Shown here piece by piece: positions 17,410 through 29,823 of a stretch of 64,000 nucleotides of DNA. How positions within the stretch are numbered: position 1 is the stretch's first letter; each line of letters begins with the position of its first letter. Origin of the DNA: Quatrionicoccus australiensis (GTDB lineage: Bacteria > Pseudomonadota > Gammaproteobacteria > Burkholderiales > Rhodocyclaceae); assembly GCF_020510525.1 (NCBI RefSeq), contig NZ_CP075188.1, positions 2,170,001 through 2,234,000 of the forward strand, read 5' to 3'. The notes under the pieces were generated by a model, which was not told where the DNA came from, searched no databases, and worked only from the letters and a program-made list of their open reading frames with translations. A program made the translations under genes and the position numbers.

Positions 17410-18309
17410 TTAAACGACCAATTGCACCAGGCGTTTCGGCCACAGGCGACCATCGCTACCTGGCTCGCCCACGCCTATCAGCTGATCACCGGCATAGACC
17501 CGGATCTTTCCGCTCAGGCCGGCCGGCAAATCGACCGGATTGCCATGCCGGAAACGCGACTCCGCCTCACCTTCGACCGTAACAATCGGCAAGGTATGCA
17601 CCAGTGCATCGACCGGCTGCAGATGCGCTAGGCGCCCGGCCTCATCAAGCGCCTCCAGCTCGGCCAGCGTCACGGCATTGGCCAGATCAAGATCGCCGAC
17701 CACGGTACGCCGCAAGGCCGTCAGATGCGCGCCGCAGCCGAGCTCGCGCCCGATGTCGGCGGCCAGCACACGGATATAGGTTCCCTTGCTGCACGCAACA
17801 CGCAGGCTCAGGCTATCACCGGCAAAGGCCAGGCACTCCAGGCGATGAATCGTCACCGCCCTCGCCTCGCGCTCAACCTCGATGCCCTGCCGCGCCAGCT
17901 CATAAAGCGGCCGGCCATCGCGCTTGAGCGCTGAATGCATGGGCGGAATCTGCTGCAGATCACCAGTAAACATCGGCAGGACACGGAAAATGTCGTTTTC
18001 CGTGACGTCGACCGCTGCGCTCGCCACCACCTTGCCCTCGGCGTCGCCGGAATCGGTCGTCACGCCCAGTTTGAGCACGGCTTCGTAGGTCTTGTCGGCA
18101 TCGAGCAAGTCGGCCGAGAATTTGGTCGCTTCACCGAAACATAGCGGCAAAAGGCCGGTCGCCAGCGGATCGAGAGTGCCGGTATGCCCACCCTTGGCCG
18201 CTGAAAACAAACGACGCGCCTTTTGCAGCGCGTCGTTAGAAGTCAGGCCGATCGGTTTGTCGAGCAATAGAACACCATCGACCCGTTTCCAGGTCTTCTT
18301 CACTTGCAT
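17410..18309 (-). CDS. truB: tRNA pseudouridine(55) synthase TruB
   Basis: A 299-residue TruB, which isomerises uridine 55 in the T-loop of tRNAs. The catalytic aspartate sits in [11 protein letters not shown] (about residues 41-51), and the N-terminus [15 protein letters not shown] is typical. The C-terminal part (about 245-299) resembles the small PUA-like end seen in proteobacterial TruB. It follows rbfA with a 5-base gap in the translation/transcription-factor operon. Confidence 0.96.
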   Translation of the reverse strand: MQVKKTWKRVDGVLLLDKPIGLTSNDALQKARRLFSAAKGGHTGTLDPLATGLLPLCFGEATKFSADLLDADKTYEAVLKLGVTTDSGDAEGKVVASAAVDVTENDIFRVLPMFTGDLQQIPPMHSALKRDGRPLYELARQGIEVEREARAVTIHRLECLAFAGDSLSLRVACSKGTYIRVLAADIGRELGCGAHLTALRRTVVGDLDLANAVTLAELEALDEAGRLAHLQPVDALVHTLPIVTVEGEAESRFRHGNPVDLPAGLSGKIRVYAGDQLIGVGEPGSDGRLWPKRLVQLVV

Positions 18310-18314
18310 GGCGT

Positions 18315-18685
18315 TCAGTCTTCCGGGGTCAGGTCGCTGAGCGCGTTGGCCTGCTCAATCAGCGCCGACATGCTGGCGCCGTGCTGGATCGAGTTGTCGT
18401 AGACAAAGTGCAGCTCGGGCAAGGTATGGATATGAATACGCCGGCCCAGTTCGCGACGCAGGAAACCGGAAGCGCGCTTCAGGCCCTGCATCACCTCGTC
18501 GAGATGCTCGTCGTTGAGCGTCGCGAAGAAAACCTTGGCATGCGCATAATCCGGCGTCAGCTCGACAGCCGTCAGGCTGACCATACCAACGCGCGGATCC
18601 TTCAACTCGGTGCGAATGAGATCGGCAAGGTCGCGGCGAACCTGCTCCGCGACCCGGTCACTACGCTGAAAACCTTTTTTCTTCA

Positions 18686-18686
<1 letters not shown>
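18315..18686 (-). CDS. rbfA: 30S ribosome-binding factor RbfA
   Basis: A 123-residue RbfA, a KH-type 16S maturation and cold-shock factor. Characteristic stretches are RVAEQVRRDLADLI near the N-terminus, DPRVGMVSLTAVELTPDYAHAKVF in the middle (given here only as a label) and the LPELHFVYDNS end. Its start overlaps the infB stop by one base, so it is coupled to infB. Confidence 0.95.
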
Positions 18687-21430
<2,744 letters not shown>

Positions 21431-21446
21431 ACTTGCTACCTCCCGC

Positions 21447-22919
21447 TCACTCAAACCAGTGAGCACGTGCCTTCAGAATAAGTTCCTTGGCACGCTCATC
21501 GTCAATGCCGGTCATTTCAGTCAATTCATCGACAGCCAGTTCGGCGAGATCGTCGCGCGTCTTGATGTCGTGACCAGCCAGTTTTGCGGCCAGCTCTTTG
21601 CTCATGCCTTCCAGACCGATCAGATCGTCTGAAACACTTTCAAGCTGCTCTTCAGTCGCGATGGCCTCGGTCAGCAGCACGTTACGAGCGCGATTACGCA
21701 ACTCGTTGACGATGTCTTCGTCGAGACCATCGATTTCCAGCATTTCTGCCAGCGGCACATAGGCCACTTCTTCCAGCGTCGAGAAACCTTCTTCAATCAG
21801 CAGGTCGGCGAGCTCTTCGTCGATATCCAGCTTTTCCATGAAGACAACACGCGTGACCGCATATTCGGCTTCGGAACGCTTGGCCGACTCGTCCTGGGTC
21901 ATCAGGTTGATGGTCCAGCCGGTCAACTCGGAAGCGAGGCGGACATTCTGGCCGCTACGCCCGATGGCGATCGCCAGGTTGTCTTCATCAACGACGACGT
22001 CCATGACGTGCTTTTCCTCATCGACAACGATGGAGGAAACCTCGGCCGGCGACAGCGCGCCGATCACGAACTGAGCCGGATCGGCCGACCACAGCACGAT
22101 GTCGATGTTTTCACCACCGATTTCGTTACGGACTGCGGTGACTCGCGAACCACGCAGACCGACGCAGGTACCGATCGGATCAACGCGCGGGTCGTTCGAC
22201 TTGACGGCAATCTTGGCACGCAGACCAGGGTCGCGGGCACAGGCCTTCAATTCCATCAGACCATCGGCGATTTCCGGCACTTCCATGTCGAACAGCTTGA
22301 TGACGAATTCCGGTGCGGTGCGCGACAGGATGATCTGCGGACCACGTGCATTGCGGTCGATGCGCAACAGGTAGGCACGAATGCGGTCGCCGACCCGGAG
22401 GTTTTCCTTCGGGATCATCTGGTCACGCGGCAGCAGGGCTTCGATCTTGCCGGCTTCGACAATCGCGTTGCCACGTTCCATGCGCTTGATGGTGCCGGAA
22501 ACAACATGTTCCTTGCGATCCAGGAAGTCGGTCAGGATCTGCTCGCGCTCGGCGTCGCGGATTTTCTGCAGAATGACCTGCTTGGCAGCCTGGGCGCCGA
22601 TCCGGCCGAAGTCGATAGGTTCCAGCCCCTCTTCGAGGGTATCGCCAACCTCGATCTCCGGATCATCCTTTTGCGCTTCTGAAAGCGGCACTTCGAGGTA
22701 TTCGTTGACGTATTCGTTGTCGGGCACGACCTGCCAGCGACGGAAGGAGTCGTAGTTACCGGTATTACGGTCGATCGAAACGCGAACATCGGCTTCGTCA
22801 TGGATACGCTTCTTGGTCGCGGATGCGAGCGCCAGTTCAAGGGCAGCGAAGACGATTTCCTTGCCGACGTTCTTCTCGCGGGCCAAAGCATCGACCAGTA
22901 GCAAAATTTCACGGCTCAT
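21447..22919 (-). CDS. nusA: Transcription termination/antitermination factor NusA
   Basis: A 490-residue NusA. The order is an N-terminal RNA polymerase-binding domain, S1 ([20 protein letters not shown] near 140), two KH domains ([11 protein letters not shown] and [12 protein letters not shown]), and two C-terminal acidic repeats with helix-hairpin-helix character, as in E. coli. It promotes pausing and hairpin-dependent termination, and antitermination in rRNA operons. It lies between rimP and infB. The operon leader holds two terminator-like hairpins on which NusA itself could act. Confidence 0.97.
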   Translation of the reverse strand: MSREILLLVDALAREKNVGKEIVFAALELALASATKKRIHDEADVRVSIDRNTGNYDSFRRWQVVPDNEYVNEYLEVPLSEAQKDDPEIEVGDTLEEGLEPIDFGRIGAQAAKQVILQKIRDAEREQILTDFLDRKEHVVSGTIKRMERGNAIVEAGKIEALLPRDQMIPKENLRVGDRIRAYLLRIDRNARGPQIILSRTAPEFVIKLFDMEVPEIADGLMELKACARDPGLRAKIAVKSNDPRVDPIGTCVGLRGSRVTAVRNEIGGENIDIVLWSADPAQFVIGALSPAEVSSIVVDEEKHVMDVVVDEDNLAIAIGRSGQNVRLASELTGWTINLMTQDESAKRSEAEYAVTRVVFMEKLDIDEELADLLIEEGFSTLEEVAYVPLAEMLEIDGLDEDIVNELRNRARNVLLTEAIATEEQLESVSDDLIGLEGMSKELAAKLAGHDIKTRDDLAELAVDELTEMTGIDDERAKELILKARAHWFE

Positions 22920-22940
22920 GGGCTAAAACCTCCTAGTCCT

Positions 22941-23381
22941 TCAGTCGAATCGCGGCACTAAACGTGCCTTTTCGATATTATTAAATTCGAGTTCCACTTC
23001 ATCTTTTTCCAGCTGCAGGCCGACCTTGCCATCCTTCAGGCCGAGCAACCTGCCCTGAAAGTTGCGACGACCGGCATGCGGGATGCGCAGCTTGATCTGG
23101 ATGTCCTGACCGGCAAAACGCTCGAAATCGGCAGCCTTCTTGACAACACGATCGAGACCCGGCGAGGAGATTTCAAGGCGGTCGAAATCGACATTTTCCA
23201 CCTCGAACACACGCGACAACTGATTGGAAACCTTGGCGCAATCCTCGACATCAATACCCGTCGCCTTTTCAGGAAGATCGATAAAGACGCGAATCGTACG
23301 GCCGCGCGGCGACATCTCGACATCGACGAGTTCATAACCCAGACCGGTAACGGTCGTTTCAAGCAGCGTGTTTAAATCCAT
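22941..23381 (-). CDS. rimP: Ribosome maturation factor RimP
   Basis: A 146-residue RimP, needed for 30S maturation. The N-terminal domain contains GLGYELVDVE and the SPGLDRV motif near residue 74, followed by the small Sm-like beta-barrel C-terminal domain. I use the ATG at 23381. A GTG two codons upstream is in frame, but it lies right against the T-run of the leader hairpin. No strong Shine-Dalgarno is visible for either start. It is the first gene of the nusA-infB operon. Confidence 0.93.
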   Translation of the reverse strand: MDLNTLLETTVTGLGYELVDVEMSPRGRTIRVFIDLPEKATGIDVEDCAKVSNQLSRVFEVENVDFDRLEISSPGLDRVVKKAADFERFAGQDIQIKLRIPHAGRRNFQGRLLGLKDGKVGLQLEKDEVELEFNNIEKARLVPRFD

Positions 23382-23390
23382 AGCCACAAA

Positions 23391-23412
23391 TAAAAAATGG
23401 GCGAAACGCCCA
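23391..23412 (-). terminator. Terminator-like hairpin directly before rimP
   Basis: TGGGCG and CGCCCA arms with a TTT loop, followed on the minus strand by a T-rich run that ends 10 bases before the rimP ATG. It lies downstream of the predicted operon promoter, so it can act as an attenuator. Confidence 0.65.
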
Positions 23413-23419
23413 CCTTGCC

Positions 23420-23449
23420 AAAAAAAGATGCCCCACCAAAAACGGCGGG
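23420..23449 (-). terminator. Second terminator-like hairpin in the rimP leader
   Basis: CCCGCC pairs with GGTGGG (one G-U) around a GTTTTT loop. Seven T follow a few bases later on the minus strand. It lies between the predicted promoter and the hairpin next to rimP. Confidence 0.5.
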
Positions 23450-23465
23450 AGGAACAAACCCGTGA

Positions 23466-23494
23466 ATTATAACGAGTTTATCGCCTCCCGTAAA
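23466..23494 (-). promoter_or_regulatory. Candidate sigma-70 promoter of the rimP-nusA-infB operon
   Basis: On the minus strand TTTACG and a perfect TATAAT are separated by 17 bases. The predicted start gives a leader of about 80 bases to rimP that contains both terminator-like hairpins. GGGAGG and CCTCCC repeats flank the -10 box. Confidence 0.65.
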
Positions 23495-23509
23495 TGAATC
23501 TGGCTGACT

Positions 23510-24556
23510 TTATGCACTCTCAGCGTGCGTTGGCGCCGGATTGATCGATTTTTCCAGCTCACGCAGCAAAGCCTTGACATCCCCCTCCGCCAGCTCGCGC
23601 ACCCAGCCGCGTTTCAATTGCGGCGGCAGGTTGAACGGACCATAACGAACACGGATCAGACGACTGACCGTACAGTTGACCGCCTCGAACATGCGGCGCA
23701 CCTCGCGATTGCGACCTTCAAAAATGGTCACGCGATACCAGTGATTGGCACCTTCGCCACCACCATCGGTCAAACTGGCGAAGTTGGCCGGACCATCTTC
23801 AAGCTCGATGCCGTCAAGCAACTGCTTTTGTGCCTCCAGCGTCAGTTCACCGAGGACGCGCACGGCGTACTCGCGAACCAGTTCGGAACTCGGGTGCATC
23901 AGCTTGTTGGCCAGTTCGCCCGAAGTCGTGAACAACAGCAGACCGGAGGTATTGAAGTCGAGACGTCCGACCGCGATCCAGCGCCCGCCGCGAATGCGCG
24001 GCAAGGCAGCGAACACCGAGGGACGGCCATCCGGGTCGTCGCGCGAAACGATTTCGCCTTCCGGCTTGTGATACATCACGATGCGCGGCGTCCGGGTGGT
24101 GGTGAAGCGAACATTCACCAGACGCCCACCGATCTTGATCTTGTCGGTCGGAATGACGCTCTGGCCGAGATGGGCCGGAACGCCATTGACGGTGATCCGA
24201 CCGGCGGCGATCCATTCTTCCATTTCGCGGCGCGAGCCGATGCCGGCCTGGGCCAGCACCTTTTGCAGGCGTTCCGGCTTGGATTCGAGCAGCGGCTTGC
24301 CGTTACGCCCGACCGTGCCACGATTGGCGCGCCCGGATTGCGGTCCGAGACGCTGCCGCTTGGGCTTGGCGACAACCTCGGCGGCCGGCGCTTCGGCAAA
24401 ATCCTCGCTCGGCGCCGGTTCGCGATTGACGGTGCGAGCCGCAGCGCGGCCGCCCCCCATCTTGAAGCGCGGCCGCTCGCTCGAGGCGTCCGGACGACTT
24501 GCCGCACCCTCGCCTTTTTTCATCGGCGCACGCAGCGGTGTCTTTTTAGTTTTCAT
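23510..24556 (-). CDS. rluB: 23S rRNA pseudouridine synthase RluB
   Basis: A 348-residue pseudouridine synthase of the RsuA/RluB family, expected to modify U2605 of 23S rRNA. A basic, low-complexity N-terminal extension covers about 1-90. The S4 RNA-binding domain then begins ([18 protein letters not shown]). The catalytic aspartate is in [12 protein letters not shown] near residue 200, and the C-terminal motif [11 protein letters not shown] is present. It overlaps scpB by 11 bases and ends the scpA-scpB-rluB operon, an arrangement common in proteobacteria. Confidence 0.94.
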   Translation of the reverse strand: MKTKKTPLRAPMKKGEGAASRPDASSERPRFKMGGGRAAARTVNREPAPSEDFAEAPAAEVVAKPKRQRLGPQSGRANRGTVGRNGKPLLESKPERLQKVLAQAGIGSRREMEEWIAAGRITVNGVPAHLGQSVIPTDKIKIGGRLVNVRFTTTRTPRIVMYHKPEGEIVSRDDPDGRPSVFAALPRIRGGRWIAVGRLDFNTSGLLLFTTSGELANKLMHPSSELVREYAVRVLGELTLEAQKQLLDGIELEDGPANFASLTDGGGEGANHWYRVTIFEGRNREVRRMFEAVNCTVSRLIRVRYGPFNLPPQLKRGWVRELAEGDVKALLRELEKSINPAPTHAESA

Positions 24557-25088
24557 GGTTCAGCTCCAGTGTCTGGCTGATTTGTTCGAGCGGCGGCAGT
24601 TCACTGACGCTGCGCAGGCCCAGATCATCGAGAAATTGTTTGGTCGTGGCAAACAGTGCCGGCCGACCGGGGGTGTCACGATGGCCGACGACGTCGATCC
24701 AGCCTCGCTCTTCCAGTGTTTTTACTACATTGCTGTTGACCGCCACGCCACGAATTTCTTCGATGTCGCCGCGCGTTACCGGCTGACGATAGGCAATGAT
24801 CGCCAGCGTTTCCAGCATCGCCCGCGAATAGCGGGGCGGCTTTTCCGGATTCAGCCGTTCCAGATAAGGCAGATATTCGACCCGCGTCCGGAAACGCCAG
24901 CCGGACGCCAGTTGAATCAGCTCGACCGGGCGCTCTTCCCACTCTTCGCGCAATTGGTCGAGCAATTTGCGCAGCGTATCGGTCGACAGTTCCTCATCGA
25001 ACATTTTGCGCAGTTCGAGTGGCGTCATCGGCTCGCGGGCAGCGAGCAAGGCCGCCTCAAGCACCTTCTTGACCAGACTCGGTTCCAC
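24546..25088 (-). CDS. scpB: Segregation and condensation protein B
   Basis: A 180-residue ScpB, a winged-helix partner of ScpA and SMC in chromosome condensation and segregation. Family stretches are [17 protein letters not shown] near the start and [27 protein letters not shown] in the middle (label only), with a second winged-helix domain after it. The start overlaps scpA by 32 bases, a longer overlap than the others in this operon; a later start would cut into the conserved first helix. Confidence 0.95.
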   Translation of the reverse strand: MEPSLVKKVLEAALLAAREPMTPLELRKMFDEELSTDTLRKLLDQLREEWEERPVELIQLASGWRFRTRVEYLPYLERLNPEKPPRYSRAMLETLAIIAYRQPVTRGDIEEIRGVAVNSNVVKTLEERGWIDVVGHRDTPGRPALFATTKQFLDDLGLRSVSELPPLEQISQTLELNHEN

Positions 25089-25902
25089 CTTGGTGCACTC
25101 TCACATAAATCGGCGCAAAGGCCTCGGTTTGGGTAAATTCGACCAGCTTTTCGCGGGCCAGCTCAAGCATGGCAAGAAAATGCACGACCAGACCGGGCGC
25201 GCCCATTTCCGGATCGAACATGGTTTCGAACTGCACGAAACCGCCGCGCTCCTGCAAAAGACGCAGGATGATGCCCATATGTTCGCGCACTGACAACTCT
25301 TCGCGCCCGATTTTATGGTGTTTGTGCAAACTCGCCTGGCGCACCACCGCCATCCAGGCCTCTTTCAGATCATCTACCGAAACTTCCGGCAGCCGCACGT
25401 AGAGCGACTTTTCGACCAGCGTCTCGACCCAGTAGAACTCGCGCTCCGCCTGCGGCAACTCGTTGAGCTTCTGGCCGGCGACCTTCATCTGCTCGTATTC
25501 CATCAGCCGGCGCACCAGCTCAGCGCGCGGATCTTCGCCCTCCTCGCCCTCGCCCAGCTTCGGGCGCGGCAGCAACATGCGCGACTTGATCTCGATCAGC
25601 ATGGCCGCCATCACCAGATACTCGGCAGCCAGCTCGAGATTGCTCGCCTGCATGCTGTCGATGTAAGCCAGATATTGCTTGGTCAGCGGCGCCATCGGAA
25701 TGTCGAGAATATCGACATTGGCCTTGCGGATCAGGTAAAGCAGCAGGTCGAGCGGCCCTTCGAAGGCATCGAGCATGATCTCGAGCGCATCCGGCGGGAT
25801 GTAGAGATCCTGCGGCAGATGCTCCATCGCCTCGCCATAAATGCGGGCAACCGGAACAAAAAGATCCGCAGCAGGCAAGTCGACCGTTGCGTTCATGCTC
25901 AC
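25057..25902 (-). CDS. scpA: Segregation and condensation protein A
   Basis: A 281-residue ScpA kleisin, which bridges the SMC heads with ScpB. It shows [19 protein letters not shown] near residue 48 and the C-terminal winged-helix segment. The GTG at 25902 overlaps the upstream stop as GTGA; an ATG two codons later (25896) is equally possible. The first 30 residues are not conserved. It lies in the trpS to rluB operon. Confidence 0.95.
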   Translation of the reverse strand: MSMNATVDLPAADLFVPVARIYGEAMEHLPQDLYIPPDALEIMLDAFEGPLDLLLYLIRKANVDILDIPMAPLTKQYLAYIDSMQASNLELAAEYLVMAAMLIEIKSRMLLPRPKLGEGEEGEDPRAELVRRLMEYEQMKVAGQKLNELPQAEREFYWVETLVEKSLYVRLPEVSVDDLKEAWMAVVRQASLHKHHKIGREELSVREHMGIILRLLQERGGFVQFETMFDPEMGAPGLVVHFLAMLELAREKLVEFTQTEAFAPIYVRVHQGGTESGQEGA

Positions 25903-26189
25903 GAGGCGGCCGAACGGCCCTTGCTCTTGTAATGCAAATGCAGGTTACGCAGATAAATCACGACCGGCAGCGCCTGCCCGAAAATGAAGACCGGGTCCCT
26001 GCGATGAATGGCGTAAATGACCAGCACCAGGCTGCCAGCCAGGCTGAAATACCAGAAGGCGACCGGAATCACGACCCGCTTGGCCTTTTCGCTGCTCCAC
26101 CACTGAATCACGAAACGCATCATGAACAGCGCCTGGCCACCGAAACCGATGCCGATCCAGATCAGGGACTCCCAGTCGTAACCGAACAT
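25899..26189 (-). CDS. Small membrane protein, lipid A biosynthesis N-terminal domain family
   Basis: A 96-residue protein with three hydrophobic segments. FGGQALFMMRFVIQWWSSEK followed by FWYFSLAGSLVLVIYAIHRR is the hallmark of the LAB_N (lipid A biosynthesis N-terminal) domain, which also occurs as a stand-alone protein. Its role is unproven; the name comes from fusion with glycosyltransferases elsewhere. It overlaps trpS by one base and scpA by 3, so it is cotranscribed with them. Confidence 0.85.
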   Translation of the reverse strand: MFGYDWESLIWIGIGFGGQALFMMRFVIQWWSSEKAKRVVIPVAFWYFSLAGSLVLVIYAIHRRDPVFIFGQALPVVIYLRNLHLHYKSKGRSAAS

Positions 26190-27391
26190 CAGTTGTATTC
26201 CAGCCCCATCGATTCACGCACGTCGCGCATGGTTTCGCGGGCGTATTCACGTGCCTTCTCACAGCCATCGGCAATGATGTTCTTGACCAGCGTCGGATCG
26301 TCGAGATAGACCTGCGCCCGCTCGCGCATCGGCGCCTGTTCGCGCAGGATACCGTCGATCACCGGCTGCTTGCATTCGATGCAACCGATGCCGGCGGTAC
26401 GGCAGCCTTGCTGCACCCACTCCTTGCAGCCTTCGTTGGAGTAAACCAGGTGCAACTGCCAGACCGGGCACTTGGTCGGCTCGCCCGGATCGTGGCGACG
26501 GGCGCGCGCCGGGTCGGTCGGCATGCTCTTGACCTTCTTGGCCACCGACTCTTCCGATTCGCGCATGGTGATCGTGTTGTGATACGACTTGGACATCTTC
26601 TGACCGTCCAGGCCGGGCATCTTGGAAGCCTCGGTCAGCAGGTAACCCGGCTCGACCAGGATCATCTTGCCGGTGCCCTCGAGGAAACCAAACAGTCTTT
26701 CGCGGTCAACCGCCGAAAGATGCTGAATTTCATTGAGCATGGCCTTGGCTTGCTCGACCGCTTCCTTGTCACCATTCTGCTGGAAGCGGGTGCGCAGCTC
26801 TTCGTAGAGGCGCGCCTTCTTGCTGCCCAGCTTCTTGACGGCTTCGCGCGCCTTGTCCTCGAAACCCGGTTCGCGGCCGTACATGTGATTGAAACGACGC
26901 GCCAGTTCGCGCGTGAACTCGACGTGCGGAATCTGGTCTTCACCGACCGGCACCTTGTCGGCGCGATAGATCAGGATGTCGGCGCTCATCAGGAGCGGAT
27001 AGCCGAGGAAGCCGTAGGTCGACAGGTCCTTGTTGACCAGCTTTTCCTGCTGATCCTTGTAGGTCGGCACACGTTCCAGCCAGCCGAGCGGCGTCATCAT
27101 CGACATCAGCAGATGCAGCTCGGCGTGCTCCGGCACCTTGGACTGGATGAAGAGGGTGGCCTGGTTGGGATCGACGCCGGCCGCCAGCCAGTCGATGATC
27201 ATGTCCCAGGTGGCCTGCTCGATACCCTGCGGGTTCTCGTAGTGCGTCGTCAGCGCATGCCAGTCGGCCGCGAAGAAGAGGCAGGGATACTCATGCTGGA
27301 GCTTGACCCAGTTCTTGAGAACCCCGTGGTAGTGGCCGAGATGGAGGGCGCCGGTGGGGCGCATGCCGGAAAGAACACGTTCTGCGTACAT
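26189..27391 (-). CDS. trpS: Tryptophanyl-tRNA synthetase
   Basis: A 400-residue class I synthetase that charges tRNA-Trp. The HIGH-type motif is LHLGH at about 17-21, and the KMSKS loop appears as GQKMSKSYHN. It belongs to the longer TrpS form (about 400 residues against about 335 in E. coli), with an insert rich in Lys/Glu before KMSKS and a Cys-containing stretch (GCRTAGIGCIECKQ) near the C-terminus. It follows the M50 protease gene by 6 bases. Confidence 0.96.
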   Translation of the reverse strand: MYAERVLSGMRPTGALHLGHYHGVLKNWVKLQHEYPCLFFAADWHALTTHYENPQGIEQATWDMIIDWLAAGVDPNQATLFIQSKVPEHAELHLLMSMMTPLGWLERVPTYKDQQEKLVNKDLSTYGFLGYPLLMSADILIYRADKVPVGEDQIPHVEFTRELARRFNHMYGREPGFEDKAREAVKKLGSKKARLYEELRTRFQQNGDKEAVEQAKAMLNEIQHLSAVDRERLFGFLEGTGKMILVEPGYLLTEASKMPGLDGQKMSKSYHNTITMRESEESVAKKVKSMPTDPARARRHDPGEPTKCPVWQLHLVYSNEGCKEWVQQGCRTAGIGCIECKQPVIDGILREQAPMRERAQVYLDDPTLVKNIIADGCEKAREYARETMRDVRESMGLEYN

Positions 27392-27397
27392 AGTCGA

Positions 27398-28057
27398 TCA
27401 ATAAAGCCCAAAAATGGATTCGATAATCCGCGCCGAAAGAATGACGAGCGGACTCATGATGGTATTGAGGATACCGGTGAACATCAGCAGCAGCAAAATC
27501 GGGAAGCCCCAGCGCTCAAGCTGGGCAAACTTCCAGGCCAATCGGTGCGGCAAAAGACTGACCGCAATGCGCCCGCCATCGAGCGGCGGCAGCGGCAGGA
27601 GATTGAGCACCATCAGCACGCAATTGACGATGATGCCGGTCTTGCTCATTTCGGAAAGTGGCACGGTGTAGTCGTTGACCGGCAGGGCCCAGGCCAGTTT
27701 GAGCATGAAGGCCCAGCAAAACGCCATGAAAAGATTGGCCGCCGGCCCGGCAATCGCCACCCAGAGCATGTCGCGTTTGGGATGGCGCAGACGGTTGAAA
27801 TCGACCGGCACCGGCTTGGCATAACCAAACAGGAAGGAGCCACCGGAAAAAAGCAGGATGACGACCGGGATGATGATGGTGCCGACCAGATCGATATGGC
27901 GCAGCGGGTTGAGCGTGATGCGCCCGGCCAGCCATGCGGTCGGATCACCAAAATGGCGCGCCACGTAACCATGCGCCGCTTCGTGCAGCGTGATCGCAAA
28001 AATCACCGGCAAGGCGGCGATGGCGATGGTCTGAATGATCGCGTTAAGATCGGCCAT
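27398..28057 (-). CDS. Site-2 protease family (M50) membrane metalloprotease
   Basis: A 219-residue integral membrane protein. The zinc motif HEAAH is at 25-29 in the first half of a hydrophobic segment, and the third zinc ligand region is LLPLPPLDGGR. About five transmembrane segments are visible and there is no PDZ domain, so it is the short rhomboid-sized M50B type rather than RseP. Its substrate is not evident. It lies between yciO and trpS, an order seen in many betaproteobacteria. Confidence 0.92.
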   Translation of the reverse strand: MADLNAIIQTIAIAALPVIFAITLHEAAHGYVARHFGDPTAWLAGRITLNPLRHIDLVGTIIIPVVILLFSGGSFLFGYAKPVPVDFNRLRHPKRDMLWVAIAGPAANLFMAFCWAFMLKLAWALPVNDYTVPLSEMSKTGIIVNCVLMVLNLLPLPPLDGGRIAVSLLPHRLAWKFAQLERWGFPILLLLMFTGILNTIMSPLVILSARIIESIFGLY

Positions 28058-28065
28058 GAGTCAGG

Positions 28066-28692
28066 TCAGTCCAGGCCGAACGGCTCGAGCGAACCGCGCC
28101 CGGCCCGGATCAACTCGGGCGAATCGCCGGTCAGATCGATGATGGTCGTCGGCTCGGTGCCGCAATGACCGGCATCGAGGATCAATTCCAGTTGATCCTC
28201 CAGACGATCCTGGATTTCCCAGCCCTCGGTCAGCGGCTGTTCATCACCCGGCAACTGCAGCGTACAGGTCAGCAGCGGCTCACCCAGCTCTTCCAGCAAG
28301 GCCAGCGCCACCGGATGATCGGGAATGCGCAGGCCGATCGTCTTGCGCTTGGGATGCAGGACGCGCCGCTCCAGCTCCTTGCTGCCTTCGAGAATGAAGG
28401 TGTAGCTGCCCGGCGTCGTCGCCTTGAGCAAACGGTATTGCGCGTTATCGACACGGGCATAGGTGGCAATTTCAGACAGGTCGCGCACCATCAATGTCAG
28501 GTGATGCCGCTCATCCATCTGGCGAATCTGGCGGATACGATCCAGCGCGCTCTTGTCGCCGAGATGGCAACCCAGGGCGTAGCAGGAATCGGTCGGCAAG
28601 GCGACGATCGCGCCATCGCGGATGAATTCGGCCGCCTGCACCAGCAGGCGCTGTTGCGGCGTATCGGGATGAATATTGACTACACGGGCCAT
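28066..28692 (-). CDS. yciO: YciO/Sua5 family protein (threonylcarbamoyl-AMP synthase-like)
   Basis: A 208-residue YrdC-fold protein. VALPTDSCYALGC near residue 35 is the family nucleotide-binding signature, followed by KSALDRIRQIR and the RIPDHPVALALLEELGEPL stretch. The stand-alone length and the Thr-Asp-Ser motif fit YciO better than TsaC. It may bind RNA or ATP and make threonylcarbamoyl-AMP weakly. It lies 8 bases upstream of the M50 gene and just after the PHP phosphoesterase, an association found in many proteobacteria. Confidence 0.9.
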   Translation of the reverse strand: MARVVNIHPDTPQQRLLVQAAEFIRDGAIVALPTDSCYALGCHLGDKSALDRIRQIRQMDERHHLTLMVRDLSEIATYARVDNAQYRLLKATTPGSYTFILEGSKELERRVLHPKRKTIGLRIPDHPVALALLEELGEPLLTCTLQLPGDEQPLTEGWEIQDRLEDQLELILDAGHCGTEPTTIIDLTGDSPELIRAGRGSLEPFGLD

Positions 28693-28695
28693 AAA

Positions 28696-29538
28696 TTAAG
28701 CAATCAGACGCCAGACCGGTTTCAGGTCTTCCGGCAATTGGGGGAGTCGACCGAGATCGACGTAACTTTCTTCCGGCCCGTGAAAATCCGAGCCGCGCGA
28801 GGCATGCAGCGCAAAGTGGCGGGCCAGGCGGGCATAGTGCAACACATGATCCGGCGAATGGCTGCCACAGACGATTTCGATGCCGCGTCCGCCGAGGTCC
28901 TTGAAGTCTCCAAGAAAACGCCGCATGTCGCTGTTCGAAAGCGCCTTGTAGCGGGCCGGATGCGCGACCACGGCGACACCGCCTGCCGCTTCGATCCAGC
29001 CGATCGCATCCTGCAGGCTGACCCAGCGGTGATCGACATAACCCGGCTTGCCCGGCGTCAGATAGTACTGAAAGATACCCGGCACATCCTTGGCGATGCC
29101 GATCGACACCATGTAACGCGCGAAATGGGCCCGCGAGATCAGGCAGGAATTGGTCGCGTAAGTCAGCGCCCCTTCGTAGATGCCCGGCATGCCGATTGCC
29201 GCCAGCGCATCGCCCATGCGTTTCGCCCGCTCGACGCGGCCTTCGCGCAAAGCGGTCAGGCCACCAACCAGCGCCGGGTTCGCCGCATCAAAGCCCAGGC
29301 CGACGACGTGGATCGGTACACCGTTCCATTCGATCGAAATCTCGACCCCGTTGCAGAAGCGCATGCCGGCCTCCTCGGCCACCGCTCTCGCTTCGACCAG
29401 GCCGCCCAGATCATCATGATCGGTCAAGGCCCAGAAATCGACGCCATTGGCGGCCGCTCGCCGCGCCACCACGGCGGGCGGCAACAGACCGTCGGAAACC
29501 GAGGAATGGCAGTGAAAATCGAAATTGGCTGGAGTCAC
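28696..29538 (-). CDS. PHP-domain phosphoesterase (RNase AM / YciV-like)
   Basis: About 280 residues of the PHP family, metal-dependent phosphoesterases that include the 3',5'-nucleoside bisphosphate phosphatase/5' exonuclease YciV. Metal-binding motifs are FDFHCHSSVSDG at the N-terminus, ALTDHDDLGG, GVEISIEWNG, VAHPARY and GSDFHGP near the end. No ATG fits: the ATG at 29676 would extend into the riboswitch region with non-homologous sequence. I use the GTG at 29538; a GTG at 29574 with GAGGG upstream is an alternative. It is divergent from the glycine riboswitch promoter. Confidence 0.88.
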   Translation of the reverse strand: MTPANFDFHCHSSVSDGLLPPAVVARRAAANGVDFWALTDHDDLGGLVEARAVAEEAGMRFCNGVEISIEWNGVPIHVVGLGFDAANPALVGGLTALREGRVERAKRMGDALAAIGMPGIYEGALTYATNSCLISRAHFARYMVSIGIAKDVPGIFQYYLTPGKPGYVDHRWVSLQDAIGWIEAAGGVAVVAHPARYKALSNSDMRRFLGDFKDLGGRGIEIVCGSHSPDHVLHYARLARHFALHASRGSDFHGPEESYVDLGRLPQLPEDLKPVWRLIA

Positions 29539-29616
29539 AGGCAGGGAACGCAATGCAAAGCGGGAGTTTATCACGAAGGCCGCCCTCGCCCGGCACGCCT
29601 TGTGCACCGCAGCAGG

Positions 29617-29645
29617 TTGCCTCGCATCCGGCGACCCGTTATAGT
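29617..29645 (+). promoter_or_regulatory. Promoter of the glycine riboswitch transcript
   Basis: TTGCCT and TATAGT are separated by 17 bases. The predicted start falls 7-8 bases after the -10 box, exactly where aptamer 1 begins. Confidence 0.7.
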
Positions 29646-29652
29646 GCCACCC

Positions 29653-29823
29653 GTTCCATGGGAGAGCGCAGATCAAGTCTGCCGCCGAAGGCGCAATTTC
29701 ACCCGAAAACGCTCAGGCAAAAGGACCGTGGAACCAAAGCATGGCTTGCCATGCTTTGAAACTCTGGAGAGCGGCGTTAACAGCGCCCACCGATGGGGCA
29801 AATCTCTCAGGTATCGAGGACTA
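29653..29823 (+). promoter_or_regulatory. Tandem glycine riboswitch, aptamer 2 broken at P1 by the island
   Basis: Two glycine aptamers in tandem. Aptamer 1 (29653-29734) has GTTCC/GGAAC as P1, GGGAGAG, GCCGAAGG, GCAA and GCTCAGGCAAAAGGAC. Aptamer 2 (about 29759-29821) has CTCTGGAGAG, CACCGATGGGGCAA and CTCTCAGGTATCGAGGAC. In intact riboswitches the CTCTG at 29762-29766 pairs with a CAGAG right after GGA to close P1. Here the sequence after GGAC is TAAAGAAC, and the matching ACAGAG lies at 46638-46643 in front of gcvT. Glycine riboswitches normally turn on gcvTHP; this one now points at an integrase operon. An 11-base-pair hairpin forms the linker (29735-29758). Confidence 0.92.
29735..29758 (+). 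repeat. Perfect hairpin in the riboswitch inter-aptamer linker
   Basis: CAAAGCATGGC and its complement GCCATGCTTTG with a TT loop lie between the two aptamers. Confidence 0.7.
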
